48,217 nt of DNA from Aurantiochytrium sp. KH105 (taxonomy: Eukaryota; Sar; Bigyra; Thraustochytrida; Thraustochytriidae): NCBI GenBank assembly GCA_003116975.1, contig BGKB01000157.1, positions 1-48,217 of the forward strand, read 5' to 3'. Numbering within the stretch: the stretch's first letter is position 1; each line of letters opens with the position of its first letter. This document shows, one piece after another, positions 8,746 to 17,593 of this stretch. Under the pieces are notes generated by a model, which saw nothing but the letters and a program-made list of their open reading frames with translations, made no database searches and had not been told where the DNA came from. Position numbers and translations under genes: made by a program.

Positions 8746-9954
8746 ATGGCGCCTCCAGAGCCGCAACTTGCCTTTGCCTGGGCGTGCGTGGGGCTTGCGG
8801 CGCTAGCAGCTGTGCGCATTCGCGCAGGGAAATCGGCTGCCCCCGGCGTGGACAAGCTCGTGGCAACGACGTCCAGTCCCAGCGTCTCGAGCAACGATGA
8901 CAAGGTATCAAGCGAGAAGAAGGATAAGGCTGGGAAATCGCATGTTCTGCGCATCGGATCCCGCAAGAGCGACCTCGCCATGGTGCAGACGCGGCATGTA
9001 GAGAGCCTCTTGAAAAACAAGTACCCGGACTTGTGCATCGAGGTCCAAAAGGGCGTCATGTCGATGGGAGACAACCAGCTTGGAGAGTCGCTCAAGGCCC
9101 TGGCCGCCAAGACCCCTGGAGTTTTCACCAAGGAGCTGGAGGCAGGCCTGCTCGATGGCCAGTACGACGCCGTCGTTCACTCGCTCAAGGACATGCCGAC
9201 GACTCTTCCTGACGGTCTCGTTCTCGCTGGTATTACCGAGCGCGAAGAGCCAGAAGATGCTCTTGTTGTGCACGAAAAGTACCGCGGCAAGGGTGGTCTC
9301 GAGGCCCTCCCCGCCGACGCCCGCGTCGGCACGAGCTCTGTACGTCGCGAGGCCATTCTGCGTAGGGACTACCCTTCGCTCCAGATCGTTCTCATTCGTG
9401 GAAACCTTAACACACGTCTCGCCAAGCTCGACAGCGGCGAATACGACGCGATTGTGCTTGCCGTGGCCGGCCTGAAACGTCTCGGCAAGGAGTTTGCAGC
9501 GCGGATAGAGCAGGTTCTTGCGCCGCCAAAGTTTATGTATGGCGTAAGCCAGGGTGCGCTTGGTCTTCAGTGCCGCGCCGACGACGAGCGCACCATCAAG
9601 ATGCTCAAGTCCATTGAACACCCGGAGTCCGCCGCGCGCTGCAAGGCCGAGCGCGCGCTGCTCCGTACCTTGCAGGGTGGTTGCCAGGTCCCGCTTGGTG
9701 TGGCGACCAAGATTCTCCCCGGTGGCAAGCTTGAACTAGCATGCATTATTCTCAAGGAAGACGGTTCGGAGTCCGTCGAACGTACCCTTCAGGGCTCGCA
9801 GGAAGAGCCGGAAAAGCTCGGCGAGACTTTGGCCAACGATCTGCTGACCGGAGGTGCGTCAAAGCTTCTCGAGAGCTTCAAGGCAGGGGACGCCCCTCGT
9901 CCGCTCACATACGGAAGCGCGGAGAAGCCCCATGTTGAGGCACGTCGCTCGTAG
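8746..9954 (+). CDS. HMBS: Hydroxymethylbilane synthase (porphobilinogen deaminase)
   Basis: 402 aa. The enzyme joins four porphobilinogen units into hydroxymethylbilane, the third step from 5-aminolevulinate towards heme. The catalytic fold starts near residue 66 (LRIGSRKSDLAMVQT). It has the conserved VVHSLKDMPTTLPDGL segment with the active-site Asp region, GTSSVRRE and IRGNLNTRLAKL, which bind substrate. The dipyrromethane-cofactor cysteine is in LQGGCQVPLG (Cys313). About 65 residues precede the fold: a hydrophobic stretch (LAFAWACVGLAALAAV) followed by basic and Ser-rich residues. These could be an organelle-targeting or membrane-anchor leader. I chose the ATG at 8746; the open frame extends upstream only through non-ATG codons. 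Length otherwise matches the family (about 310-360 aa plus leader). Confidence 0.95.
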   Translation: MAPPEPQLAFAWACVGLAALAAVRIRAGKSAAPGVDKLVATTSSPSVSSNDDKVSSEKKDKAGKSHVLRIGSRKSDLAMVQTRHVESLLKNKYPDLCIEVQKGVMSMGDNQLGESLKALAAKTPGVFTKELEAGLLDGQYDAVVHSLKDMPTTLPDGLVLAGITEREEPEDALVVHEKYRGKGGLEALPADARVGTSSVRREAILRRDYPSLQIVLIRGNLNTRLAKLDSGEYDAIVLAVAGLKRLGKEFAARIEQVLAPPKFMYGVSQGALGLQCRADDERTIKMLKSIEHPESAARCKAERALLRTLQGGCQVPLGVATKILPGGKLELACIILKEDGSESVERTLQGSQEEPEKLGETLANDLLTGGASKLLESFKAGDAPRPLTYGSAEKPHVEARRS

Positions 9955-10465
9955 GCTGGCATTTCGTTCCCGACGAGCTAGTCTGCTTATGGCGCGAGTG
10001 CAGTTTTCATGCTCTCCATTTGTTCGTTCGGAATAATGCCACTTGACTTCGGGTCTTTCCGTGAATGGTTCCTATCAGGCCTTTTTTTAGTTTGTTGGCT
10101 CCATGGTTGCTTACTCATGTGTCAAGTCCTACGAGTGAAACAAAAGTAAGCTCTTGGGAGAAAAAGTTGAATGATGCCGCATAAATGAACATAGATGGTC
10201 TGTTTCTTTTCTTTTCTTTTCTTTTCTTTTCTTTTCTTTTCTTTTCTTTTCTTTTCTTTTCTTTCCTTATTCCCTATCATTTGGTCTGCTCATAAGTTTG
10301 CTTGCGCAATGTAATGTATAATGCCAAAGCATCAACGCTAAATGCAGTGTGGTCGACGCCCAGGCCAGCCTTGGCCAAGCGTCTATTTTGTCGAATTGGT
10401 CACAGGCTCGTATGCAGCTCAATCATGGTGACTGGCAGGCTGGCTGGCAGGCAGGCTGGCTGGCT
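9955..10465. other. Spacer between converging genes, with pentanucleotide repeat
   Basis: 3' flanks of hydroxymethylbilane synthase (+) and the LRR gene (-). Apart from the TTTTC array (10203-10264) I see only AT-richer untranslated-type sequence. Confidence 0.5.
10203..10264. repeat. (TTTTC)n microsatellite, about 12 copies
   Basis: An uninterrupted run of the 5-base unit ctttt, with C at every fifth position from 10206 to 10261. It is a homopyrimidine tract on the plus strand. Confidence 0.95.
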
Positions 10466-11693
10466 TTACTTCTTCTTTTTTCCCTTTTTGCAGCCCTTTT
10501 TGCCTCCGCCTCCGCCTCCGCGAAAAAGAGCTTCAAAAAGTGCTTCCGGGATCTTGACGTCACATGTGAAAATTTTGAGCGAGGTGTTGCCCTCCTTTTT
10601 GTCAAGAGCGCCGGAATCCAAGAGAGCTTGGGCGCCGGCCTCCTCGATGTGGTTTTCATCAAATTTGAGCTCGACCAGGGTATCGTTGACCTTGAGTGCT
10701 TCCGCAAGGGCCATCAAGGCCGGGATCTCGACGCCGACGGCATTGTCGCTGTAGTCCAGAGAACGCAAGACTTTGTTATTGCCGAGCGCCTTGGAAAAAG
10801 CAATGAGCCCCTGCGCGCCAAGGCGATTTCCCTTGAGATTAAGCTCTTCAAGCTGAGTACCAATCGTGAGCAAGATGTTTTTCACAGCGCGTCCGCCCGT
10901 ATCGTCAATGCCACAATAGGAGAGACTAAGCCGTTTAATGATGGAGTTGGAGCAAAGACCATTTGTGAGGGCACGGAGACCCGCCGTGCCGAGCTTGACG
11001 TTGTAATCGAGGTTCAGTGTCAGTAAAGTCTTGTTTGACCCCATGGCCAAAGACTCTCCAATGTACTTGCATGACAGGGGAGTGATATTACAGTCGAGAA
11101 GCTGAAGGAACTGCAAGATGCAAATTCGGTCCGCCTCGGGACCATTTCCCAATGCAAGATACTCGCCAATTGCGCGCGCGCCCTCTTCTCCGACGTTTGA
11201 TCGCAAGAGTCGCAGCGTGGTGAGTTGCTTGTACGGCGCGCCGAGGCCTTCGGCCTGGCCTGTGAGTCCTGTAATGACGGCGCGGGTACCAATGGGTCCA
11301 AGCTCGGCATCCACGCAAATATGATCTAGCGTGCCTTCTGCTTCAATGGCCTCCACCACGTCTTCATGGGGTTTAATGCCATAGATTCTGTGTTTTGCAA
11401 AAAAGAAGAAAAAGAAGAAGAAGAAAAAGTGGCACATACGTCAGTCCTTTTTGTTTTCGTAAAGAACGAATGTTATTTGTTTTCGTCTTTGACACCATGA
11501 CGTACTTGCACACGAGCGAATAATTCCTCAAGAGTACAGCAGGATCGGCGCTCCCATCTGCTCGGTCGAACATTCAGATACCACGAGTATAAGAGCACAC
11601 ACGCGAGTTAGCTTCCACGTCTGTACAATCCAAGCACACGCTTTGCAACGCACCATCTGCAGCAGCCTTGGCATCCCCTTTGCCTTTGGCCAT
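10466..11693 (-). CDS. RNase-inhibitor-type leucine-rich repeat protein (three exons)
   Basis: Predicted spliced product of 337 aa from exons complement(11654-11693), (11506-11557) and (10466-11387), together 1014 nt and in frame. The large exon alone encodes tandem 28-29-residue LRRs of the ribonuclease-inhibitor class (LTTLRLLRSNVGEEGARAI, LLTLNLDYNVKLGTAGLRAL, IKRLSLSYCGIDDTGGRAV, LEELNLKGNRLGAQGLIAF, LRSLDYSDNAVGVEIPALMA, LVELKFDENHIEEAGAQAL). The tail is Gly- then Lys-rich (GGGGGGKKGCKKGKKKK). The 5' end of that exon read as an unspliced frame gives a run of Phe from a pyrimidine tract, which marks it as an intron acceptor. Splicing back gives MAKGKGDAK at the start and NYSLVCK-IYGIKPHED across the second junction, a natural N-terminus for this class. 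LRR proteins of this type are interaction scaffolds; the partner is unknown. Confidence 0.75.
11388..11505 (-). other. Predicted intron 2 of the LRR gene (118 nt)
   Basis: On the minus strand it starts GTACGT, has a CTGAC branch-site candidate (11440-11444), then a long CTT-rich pyrimidine tract, and ends ACACAG. Exon phases agree (two bases carried, completing a Lys codon). A shorter alternative donor (GTATGT at 11439, 52-nt intron) also keeps frame but gives a less natural protein. Confidence 0.7.
11558..11653 (-). other. Predicted intron 1 of the LRR gene (96 nt)
   Basis: On the minus strand it starts GTGCGT, contains GCTAACTC (a good branch site) and ends GAGCAG. One base is carried across and completes an Asp codon. 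The donor is the weakest of the signals. Confidence 0.5.
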
Positions 11694-12590
11694 GATTTTA
11701 AGAACAAGAGTTTAGACGCAAACTCACGCACGTCCGCACGCACGTCCGTATGCCCGCCCGCCCGCACGCACGCACGCACGCGAGCGAGCGATTTGCTCGC
11801 AATCGATTTGCTCACAATCGATTTGCTCGCAATCGATTTGCTCGCAATCGACCCTGCTTTCAGAGAATATGCTTCAATGCTCGCCTTTCTGCATTACCCT
11901 GCCCTGGCCTTGTGCACTTTACTTCAAAGTCTTCGTCACTTTGCTCACGCTTTCCATCCGCCACAAAGCATCAGCTTGCCCGCATGTGCACCGTGTGGCA
12001 AAGCAAAGAACAGCACTGGCAGCTTCTCCCGTGAGATATCCGTTACAGAAATGGGTTGCGCAGATTATTTATCATTGGGGGGGCCTCTCATTTCCACCCA
12101 CGCCAGAGAGACGCAGCGTCGCCCGCTTGAAAGCGCTGATTTGGCTCCCTATAACCTATGCATTCTGTAGAAGCGCCGACCAGACCGAAGGCTCTCGCCT
12201 CTGGATTTACAGTCCTGTCAGGCTCATGCTCATTCGAGGTCAAATCAGGCAGGCAGGCAGGCTCTGGCAGGAAGACTCGGGCTCAGGCTGGCTGGTCGCA
12301 GTTTGATTTGGAACGATACTGCCTGCTTCATCCAATGGAACGCTGATGAATAGAACACCCATACTTTTTTTTTTTATTGAATTGAATTGAATTGATTTTT
12401 TTTTGGTTGAGCTCGCCTGGCAAATCCCACTTCGCGAGGGGCTGATCGATCAAGCCCGGCGAGACGCGCGAGCGGGCGCGCGCGTGGACGCGGGGGCGCG
12501 GGCGCAGGCTAGGCACACGAGGGAAGAAGCCTCGGGCCCGGTCGGAGCTCGCGCGCTGTCGCGAGCGCAAGCGCGAGCGCGCGACCAAGG
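11694..12590. other. Divergent intergenic region LRR gene / RTF1
   Basis: About 0.9 kb with no gene recognised. It holds an ACGC-rich run, a 15-bp tandem repeat (11792-11851), a GGCA run (about 12247-12263) and AATTG units (about 12377-12395). Open frames across the tandem repeat are repetitive in every frame and are not taken as genes. Confidence 0.5.
11792..11851. repeat. 15-bp tandem repeat, four copies
   Basis: Unit tttgctcgcaatcga occurs four times in a row; the second copy has one change (g to a). Each unit carries an ATCGAT core at its junction with the next. Confidence 0.95.
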
Positions 12591-14570
12591 ATGAGCAACA
12601 ACGGCGCCACGAAGCGTGGCCTGGACGCCGAGGCCGCCAACGAGCGCAAGAAGAAGAAGAAGAACGCTGCCGACGACGACGATGAGTCGTCGGACTCGTA
12701 CTCGTCCGGGTCAGACAGCTCGTCAGGCTCGGACTCGGATTCTGAAGTCGAGTACGACGCCGGCAAGAGCAGCAACGGCAAGGCCAGCAAGCCGAAGAAA
12801 GATGGCGACGAAGGCAAGGCTGGCGCAAGCGGCAACAAAAGAGGTGACGACGACGACGATGACGAAGAGAAGGACGTCTCAAAGATGACCGAGCTGGAGC
12901 GCGAGGAGTACCTCTTCGAGAAGCGTGAAAAAGAAGAGCGCCAAAAGGAGATCGACAAGCTGCAGAAAATGAAGTCGCAGCCGAAAAAGGCCAAGGCGGC
13001 CATCTCAGAGTCTGAGTCCGAGGACGAATCCGAGGCTTCCGACTCAAGCGAGGACGACGACGAAGATGACGACGACGACGACGACTATGAAGATGGGGGC
13101 GGCGGCTCCAAAAAGAAAAAGAAGGCTCTGGCGAAAAAGGGTGGGAAACGACTCAAGAACAAGCGCAAAGATGCTGCGCGGAGTCGAAAGAGCAAGGCAG
13201 ACACAGTGTTTGGAAGCGACGACGACGATGACGATGATGACGACGACGATGACGACGATGATGACATGTCGATCGATAGCGACGAAGGCGGCTACGGTCG
13301 GCGTGGGCGTCGCGGGCGGCGCGGGCGCGGCATCGACGAAGAAGATGAAGAAGACGACGAGCTGCGAAACACCCCGGCTGACCTGGGCGACATCGTTTCG
13401 ATGCAACTGACGCGCACGGTCCTTTTGCGGTGGTACGCGGAGCCGCATTTCGATCGCTTGGTCGAGTCCGGTTTTGTGCGGCTCTTTTTGGGTGCTGGTC
13501 AAAATCGGAGGACATATCGTCTGTGCAAGATTTTGGGCGTGGATGACTGCGCAGAGTACGATATTGACCAGGCCAAGGGCGTGGATAAGATGCTGCGCCT
13601 CGCGCACGGAAAAAGCAGCAAGTCGTGGCGTCTCGATCGCATCTCCAACTCGCTCATCACTTCCGAAGAGTATGACTTTTGGGTGAATTCCATGAAGAAG
13701 GATCGACTATGGCCGCGCAAGGCGCCCAGCAAACGGGACGCGCAGGACTGGGCGCAGCGTCTGCGGAACCTTGTCAATAACACCACGCTGTCTGCGGAGG
13801 ACATTAGGCGAATGGTGGAGAAGAACAAGATGCGCAGGATGCGCGCGGCCAAGGTGGTCAACTTTGCGGCCGAACTGACGCAGCTGAACCGCGAGTTGGA
13901 CCTGGCACGGGCCGAAGGGAACCAGGACCAAATTGCCGAAGTCGAACAACGCATCCTCGAAGTGCGAGAAATCCAACGTGAGCGTAACGCCAGGGTGAAC
14001 AAGAAGTTTATGACGACGGCAACGATTAATGCCAAGAATGCGCGCGAAAATCGCATTGCCAAGAGCAGTGCGGCTGCGCGCCTGGTCGACGCTTCTGGCG
14101 AGGCAATCTGGAATCCATTTGCGCGCAAGCCAACGCGGCCCGTCAACTTGTGGTCTACGGGTGTGGAGGATGGCGCTGAGATGGAGGCCAAAAAGAGCGA
14201 TGCTCTCTTGGAAGAGGCCGTCGACAAGGCTGGCTTGCCGGACGCGTCCGGTGCCAATGCGGCGAATGGAGATGCTGCCAACGGGGGCACGCGCTCACTT
14301 GCGGACGAACTCGGCCTGCGCTCGGGCAACCCGCAGGTTCGCCCCTCTGCCAATGCGGATGCGGCCACAGTACACGCTCAGGTTTCCATTGATATTGACC
14401 TCGGCGCCGACAGTGCAGCTTCCTCGAGCGGCGCCCTGCACGCCGGCACGCGCAAGAAGGGACTTGGAGTGTTTGGTCTTGCCAAGCTTCCTGGCGCTGT
14501 GTCGGGCCGCCAGGTCCGCAAGACCAAGCAGGCTCTCAGCCTTGCCGAGTATGCCAAGGTATCACAGTAA
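12591..14570 (+). CDS. RTF1: RTF1, RNA polymerase-associated Paf1 complex subunit
   Basis: 659 aa. RTF1 links the Paf1 complex to elongating RNA polymerase II through Spt5 and stimulates H2B ubiquitination. The N-terminal 240 residues are disordered, Lys-rich and Asp/Glu/Ser-rich, with long Asp runs (about 162-170 and 206-225). Within them, KMTELEREEYLFEKREKEER (about 99-118) resembles the end of the histone modification domain. The Plus3 domain follows at about 265-400. It runs VSMQLTRTVLLRWYAEPHFD, VRLFLGAGQNRRTYRLCKI, then NSLITSEEYDFW with the conserved basic residues. A helical region (about 405-480, MVEKNKMRRMRAAKVVNFAA) and a PFARKPTRPVNLWSTG motif come next, as in other RTF1 proteins. 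The ATG at 12591 is the first in frame, and length is close to the family's. Confidence 0.93.
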   Translation: MSNNGATKRGLDAEAANERKKKKKNAADDDDESSDSYSSGSDSSSGSDSDSEVEYDAGKSSNGKASKPKKDGDEGKAGASGNKRGDDDDDDEEKDVSKMTELEREEYLFEKREKEERQKEIDKLQKMKSQPKKAKAAISESESEDESEASDSSEDDDEDDDDDDDYEDGGGGSKKKKKALAKKGGKRLKNKRKDAARSRKSKADTVFGSDDDDDDDDDDDDDDDDMSIDSDEGGYGRRGRRGRRGRGIDEEDEEDDELRNTPADLGDIVSMQLTRTVLLRWYAEPHFDRLVESGFVRLFLGAGQNRRTYRLCKILGVDDCAEYDIDQAKGVDKMLRLAHGKSSKSWRLDRISNSLITSEEYDFWVNSMKKDRLWPRKAPSKRDAQDWAQRLRNLVNNTTLSAEDIRRMVEKNKMRRMRAAKVVNFAAELTQLNRELDLARAEGNQDQIAEVEQRILEVREIQRERNARVNKKFMTTATINAKNARENRIAKSSAAARLVDASGEAIWNPFARKPTRPVNLWSTGVEDGAEMEAKKSDALLEEAVDKAGLPDASGANAANGDAANGGTRSLADELGLRSGNPQVRPSANADAATVHAQVSIDIDLGADSAASSSGALHAGTRKKGLGVFGLAKLPGAVSGRQVRKTKQALSLAEYAKVSQ

Positions 14571-15044
14571 AGCGAACGCACCATACATACAAACCAACCA
14601 TAACTAAACATGCAAAATTCAAAAGAGTAGAAAAGATAAGAAAAGAGAGGAACCACGTCGCCATGGTTGCTAGAGCTCGCAGTCGCTTGCTTTGTCTTGA
14701 TCGTTTTTGGACTGTCGCTTGCTTGCTTGTTCATTCTCGAACTTTCCTTCTTTCTCGTGTGACTGTGAATCCCAAATTTTTGCGCAACCCATTTTTAGAG
14801 TGAGGCTATCCGTTTAGGCGGACTCGATACTATTACTTGTACTACTATGATGCTACACAAACGTTTGCTTGCACTGGAGAAAACAGTCAAGGGGGCACAG
14901 CGCCGCGCATCGGCAGGCGGGCAGACAGACAGACCGGCAGGCAAACTCGTCTTGGCTTTCGGCCACCTCGCGCACGTCCTGGGGCGCTGGCGCTGGCGCC
15001 TCGAAACGCGAACCGGGGTCCGTCACATAGACTCCGCGACCGCG
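14571..15044. other. Spacer upstream of the IQ-motif gene
   Basis: AT-richer DNA to about 14860, then GC-rich sequence with a GGCAGGC/CAGACAGA run (about 14915-14945). In-frame ATGs at 14847 and 14850 could extend the IQ gene by 66 residues, but their context is poor. I treat the stretch as promoter plus leader. Confidence 0.4.
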
Positions 15045-16463
15045 ATGGCGACCGTCAAGCCGACGGCCTCGCTCTCGCTCACCTATGTGACGGCCAATCG
15101 CGCAACGAGATCTGACGTGGTGACCGCCGCAACGTCGCTGCTACCGAGGACAAACGTTGCCTATCATGTGCCAACCGATCAAGAACGCGCAGAGGATGCC
15201 AACGGGAGGAGACAATCTGTGGCGACGAAACCGCGCGGCCCGGGACCCTTGAGCCTCTCCATTCCTGCCGCCAAGCTCAACAGAGAGCTTGCCGTGGAGC
15301 GCAAGCTCTTTCTAGATCGATTGCATCACGAGCGTAGACTTCGTGCAGAACTCGAACAAACTGCAGCGACGCGGGCTCAATCTGTGGTGCGTGGCCATCT
15401 CGTGCGCGCCAGCATGAAGCCAGAAACCTCGCGCGAAGGAGAGAGACGAGGAGGGAGAGGGGGAACATTAAAACGTGGAAGTCTGAATGCAGGCTCGACG
15501 CCGAAACCCGATGCCCTCGTGCGCCGACAGCTGGGTCAGCTTCTTCGGCTCACGGACCGCATTGCGCGGGTCGCGGCGTCTCGTCGAGCCCGTGCTGGAA
15601 ATGGCCCTTTCGCCAAGAAAATGTCCGTGCAAAAAGCGCACGCTCTCGTGGTACGTCTGCAGTGTTTTGCGCGACGCTACTTGGCGCGCAAGACAGTGCA
15701 CATTTTGCAAACATACCGTCGGGAGGAACAAGAGCGCGAGGCCGTGGTCATCATTCAGGCCCGTTTAAGAGCACACCTAGATCGCAAGCAGCTAGCAAGT
15801 CAGGCGAATGCTGCGCGGAACGCGGCAGCGACCAAGATACAGTCATATGTGCGCCGTCGACTTGACCAAAAATTCGTCGTGATGATTCGCGAGCACCTGC
15901 GCGTGGCGTGCCAAGAGACAGAAGCTGCACTTAAATTGCAAAAAATGCTTCGTGCCAAGATCGCGCGACAGCGAGTGATCCAGCAGCGCATGGAAAAAGC
16001 ATCGGTACTCGTGCAGTCTGCCTACAGAGGCCACGTCTCTCGCGCCAGTGTCGACGAGCGCCGACGTGATCGTCTCCAGTCTGTTGCCAAACTTCAAGCG
16101 ACGTATCGCGGACATGCGGTTCGCAAGAAGAGTGCGGCCTCCTCGACGGCCGCACGACGTATTCAAGCAATGGAGCGCGGTCGTCGCACGCGCAAATCCA
16201 TCCGCGACTCCTCCAAGGCCGCCACCAAGTTGCAGTCCTTGTACCGGGGCACTGCGACGCGTCGTCGCACGCAGTGGCGTACCTCCAAGACTTGCGCTTC
16301 CGCGGTCGAGCTACGAAGGCAAGAGATCGAGGCCGAGGTCGCTTCCGCCGTTACCGACCACGGCGATCTCCTTCGTCAAAAGAATCACCATCATCGCGCT
16401 GGGCCTGCTGCTGCTGGTGCTCGTGCTGACGCTGCTGGCAACGGCGGAGAATCTCCGCTATGA
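15045..16463 (+). CDS. Protein with nine IQ (calmodulin-binding) motifs
   Basis: 472 aa from the chosen start. The first 80 residues are Ser/Thr/Ala-rich and unstructured, followed by a helical segment (LNRELAVERKLFLDRLHHER). From about residue 108 to 405 lie nine IQ-type repeats: AQSVVRGHLVR, VRLQCFARRYLARK, VIIQARLRAHLDRK, TKIQSYVRRRLDQK, LKLQKMLRAKIARQ, VLVQSAYRGHVSRA, AKLQATYRGHAVRK, RRIQAMERGRRTRK and TKLQSLYRGTATRR. Such arrays bind calmodulin or myosin-type light chains and occur in centrosomal, ciliary and cytoskeletal proteins. No motor or kinase domain is present. The start at 15045 has a good GCGATGG context; an in-frame ATG at 14847 would add 66 basic residues. The last 35 residues are low-complexity (His, Ala, Gly), and the overlapping frame there encodes a hydrophobic stretch, so the C-terminus is uncertain. 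Confidence 0.75.
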   Translation: MATVKPTASLSLTYVTANRATRSDVVTAATSLLPRTNVAYHVPTDQERAEDANGRRQSVATKPRGPGPLSLSIPAAKLNRELAVERKLFLDRLHHERRLRAELEQTAATRAQSVVRGHLVRASMKPETSREGERRGGRGGTLKRGSLNAGSTPKPDALVRRQLGQLLRLTDRIARVAASRRARAGNGPFAKKMSVQKAHALVVRLQCFARRYLARKTVHILQTYRREEQEREAVVIIQARLRAHLDRKQLASQANAARNAAATKIQSYVRRRLDQKFVVMIREHLRVACQETEAALKLQKMLRAKIARQRVIQQRMEKASVLVQSAYRGHVSRASVDERRRDRLQSVAKLQATYRGHAVRKKSAASSTAARRIQAMERGRRTRKSIRDSSKAATKLQSLYRGTATRRRTQWRTSKTCASAVELRRQEIEAEVASAVTDHGDLLRQKNHHHRAGPAAAGARADAAGNGGESPL

Positions 16464-17392
16464 TCTTGATGACTGCTGCGAGCAGCAGCAGCTGCAGCTG
16501 CAGTCGGTCGCTGCAAGGTTAGGTTGCAGATTGTGCAGGGAACAATCTCGATGATCCTCTACTTCTTATAGTCGCTGCTGCCGCTGCTGTCGCGATCGAT
16601 GGACACCGTTGTCATTAACGAGGCCTGGCCTTGTGTCCCGGACGCAACAATTTGCAGTCGCTGCAGCTGCAACTGCTGCTGCTGACATAGACATGGCTTG
16701 CCTGCTACAGCCAGCTGCACTGACTGCAGCAACAGCAACAGCAGCCGAATAGGCGACGAACTTGAAATGAGATGCTGGCCGCTGACCTTCGTCACCGACG
16801 CCAAGTGCAACCATGGCAACCATGGCGACTACAGTGCAACAAGCAAGGCAAGGGAAGCTAAAGGCAACGCAAAGCGAACGCTCTCAGCGTCACTCGGTGC
16901 ACCTTGTGACTCCCCGTTGGTACCTCCTACGTGTGGGGGGCTCTCTCTCTCCCTCTGTGTGTGAAATGAAAGGTCTGACTCGGTCTGACTCCAGCTCGCA
17001 GCGCGACGATTCTAGTTGAGTCGATTCCGGCGAGACAAACAACGAGACCACCCGTAGCAGCAGCAGCAGCAGCAGCAAGAACAGCGGCAGCAAGAGCGCG
17101 CCGCCGCGGAACAGCCGCGGCGACCGCTGCTGGTGAAGGTCCTGCAGTGAGAGTCTCGGCTTCGCGCACCCGACCGATGATGAAGATGAGCCCAGCCGAT
17201 TCCGGAGCGGGCGTTCGCCGGCGCGCGGCTTCACCTTGAAGCTGTCGCGTTCTCGCATGAAGGTGCTCGGGACGGGAAAGGGAGCTGGGAGCGGCGAGGC
17301 CTCGGGCGTCGCATCAGCAGATCCGCAACTTCGAATCTAAAGCTTCTACATCGCAGCCTAGACCGAGTACCTCAAAACAAAAGAAAGGAAAG
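16464..17392. other. Non-coding stretch with CAG/CTG-rich inverted repeat
   Basis: No gene recognised. It contains a CAG/CTG-rich inverted repeat (16482-16684) and a (CAG)n run (about 17056-17077). Just before the next gene is an A/G-rich leader (aaaacaaaagaaaggaaag), typical of a 5' untranslated end. Confidence 0.5.
16482..16684. repeat. Imperfect CAG/CTG inverted repeat
   Basis: Arm gcagcagcagctgcagctgc (16482-16501) is mirrored by ctgcagctgcaactgctgct (16661-16680), continuing to 16684. About 155 bp lies between the arms. Both arms carry nested PstI/PvuII-type palindromes. A further CAG-rich patch follows near 16700-16745. Confidence 0.7.
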
Positions 17393-17593
17393 ATGACCTG
17401 CACCAAGTGCGACTGCAAGGACTACTTTGCCGACATGACCAAGACCCAGGGCGAGATGGGCGGTGCCAAGTGCGACGCGCACAACGGCAGCAACGCCCAC
17501 TGCGACAAGTGCCACGCCCAGAACTCGGTCACCACCTGCACCTGCGGCCACAGCGTCAACGTGCACGGCCCCTCGAACAGCGCCTCCGAATAA
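17393..17593 (+). CDS. Small Cys/His-rich, metallothionein-like protein
   Basis: 66 aa with eight cysteines (3, 6, 8, 27, 37, 40, 49, 51) and five histidines (30, 36, 41, 53, 58). Spacing is CxxCxC near the start, a single C, then CxxC and CxC followed by GH. That number and grouping of thiols, small size and lack of a signal peptide suggest binding of several Zn, Cu or Cd ions, as in metallothioneins. Tyr11 and Phe12 are unusual for animal metallothioneins but aromatic and His residues occur in bacterial ones. 63 of 66 codons end in G or C, mostly C, far above the neighbours, which points to very high expression. The A/G-rich leader directly before the ATG at 17393 agrees. I know no exact family; metal binding is inferred from composition only. 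Confidence 0.72.
   Translation: MTCTKCDCKDYFADMTKTQGEMGGAKCDAHNGSNAHCDKCHAQNSVTTCTCGHSVNVHGPSNSASE

Noticed and set aside
11440..11498. Short exon starting MVSKTKTNN as the first exon of the LRR gene
   Set aside because: It is in frame through a 52-nt GTATGT intron. However, a GTACGT donor just upstream uses the CTGAC as branch site and gives a far better N-terminus, so I treat this segment as intronic.
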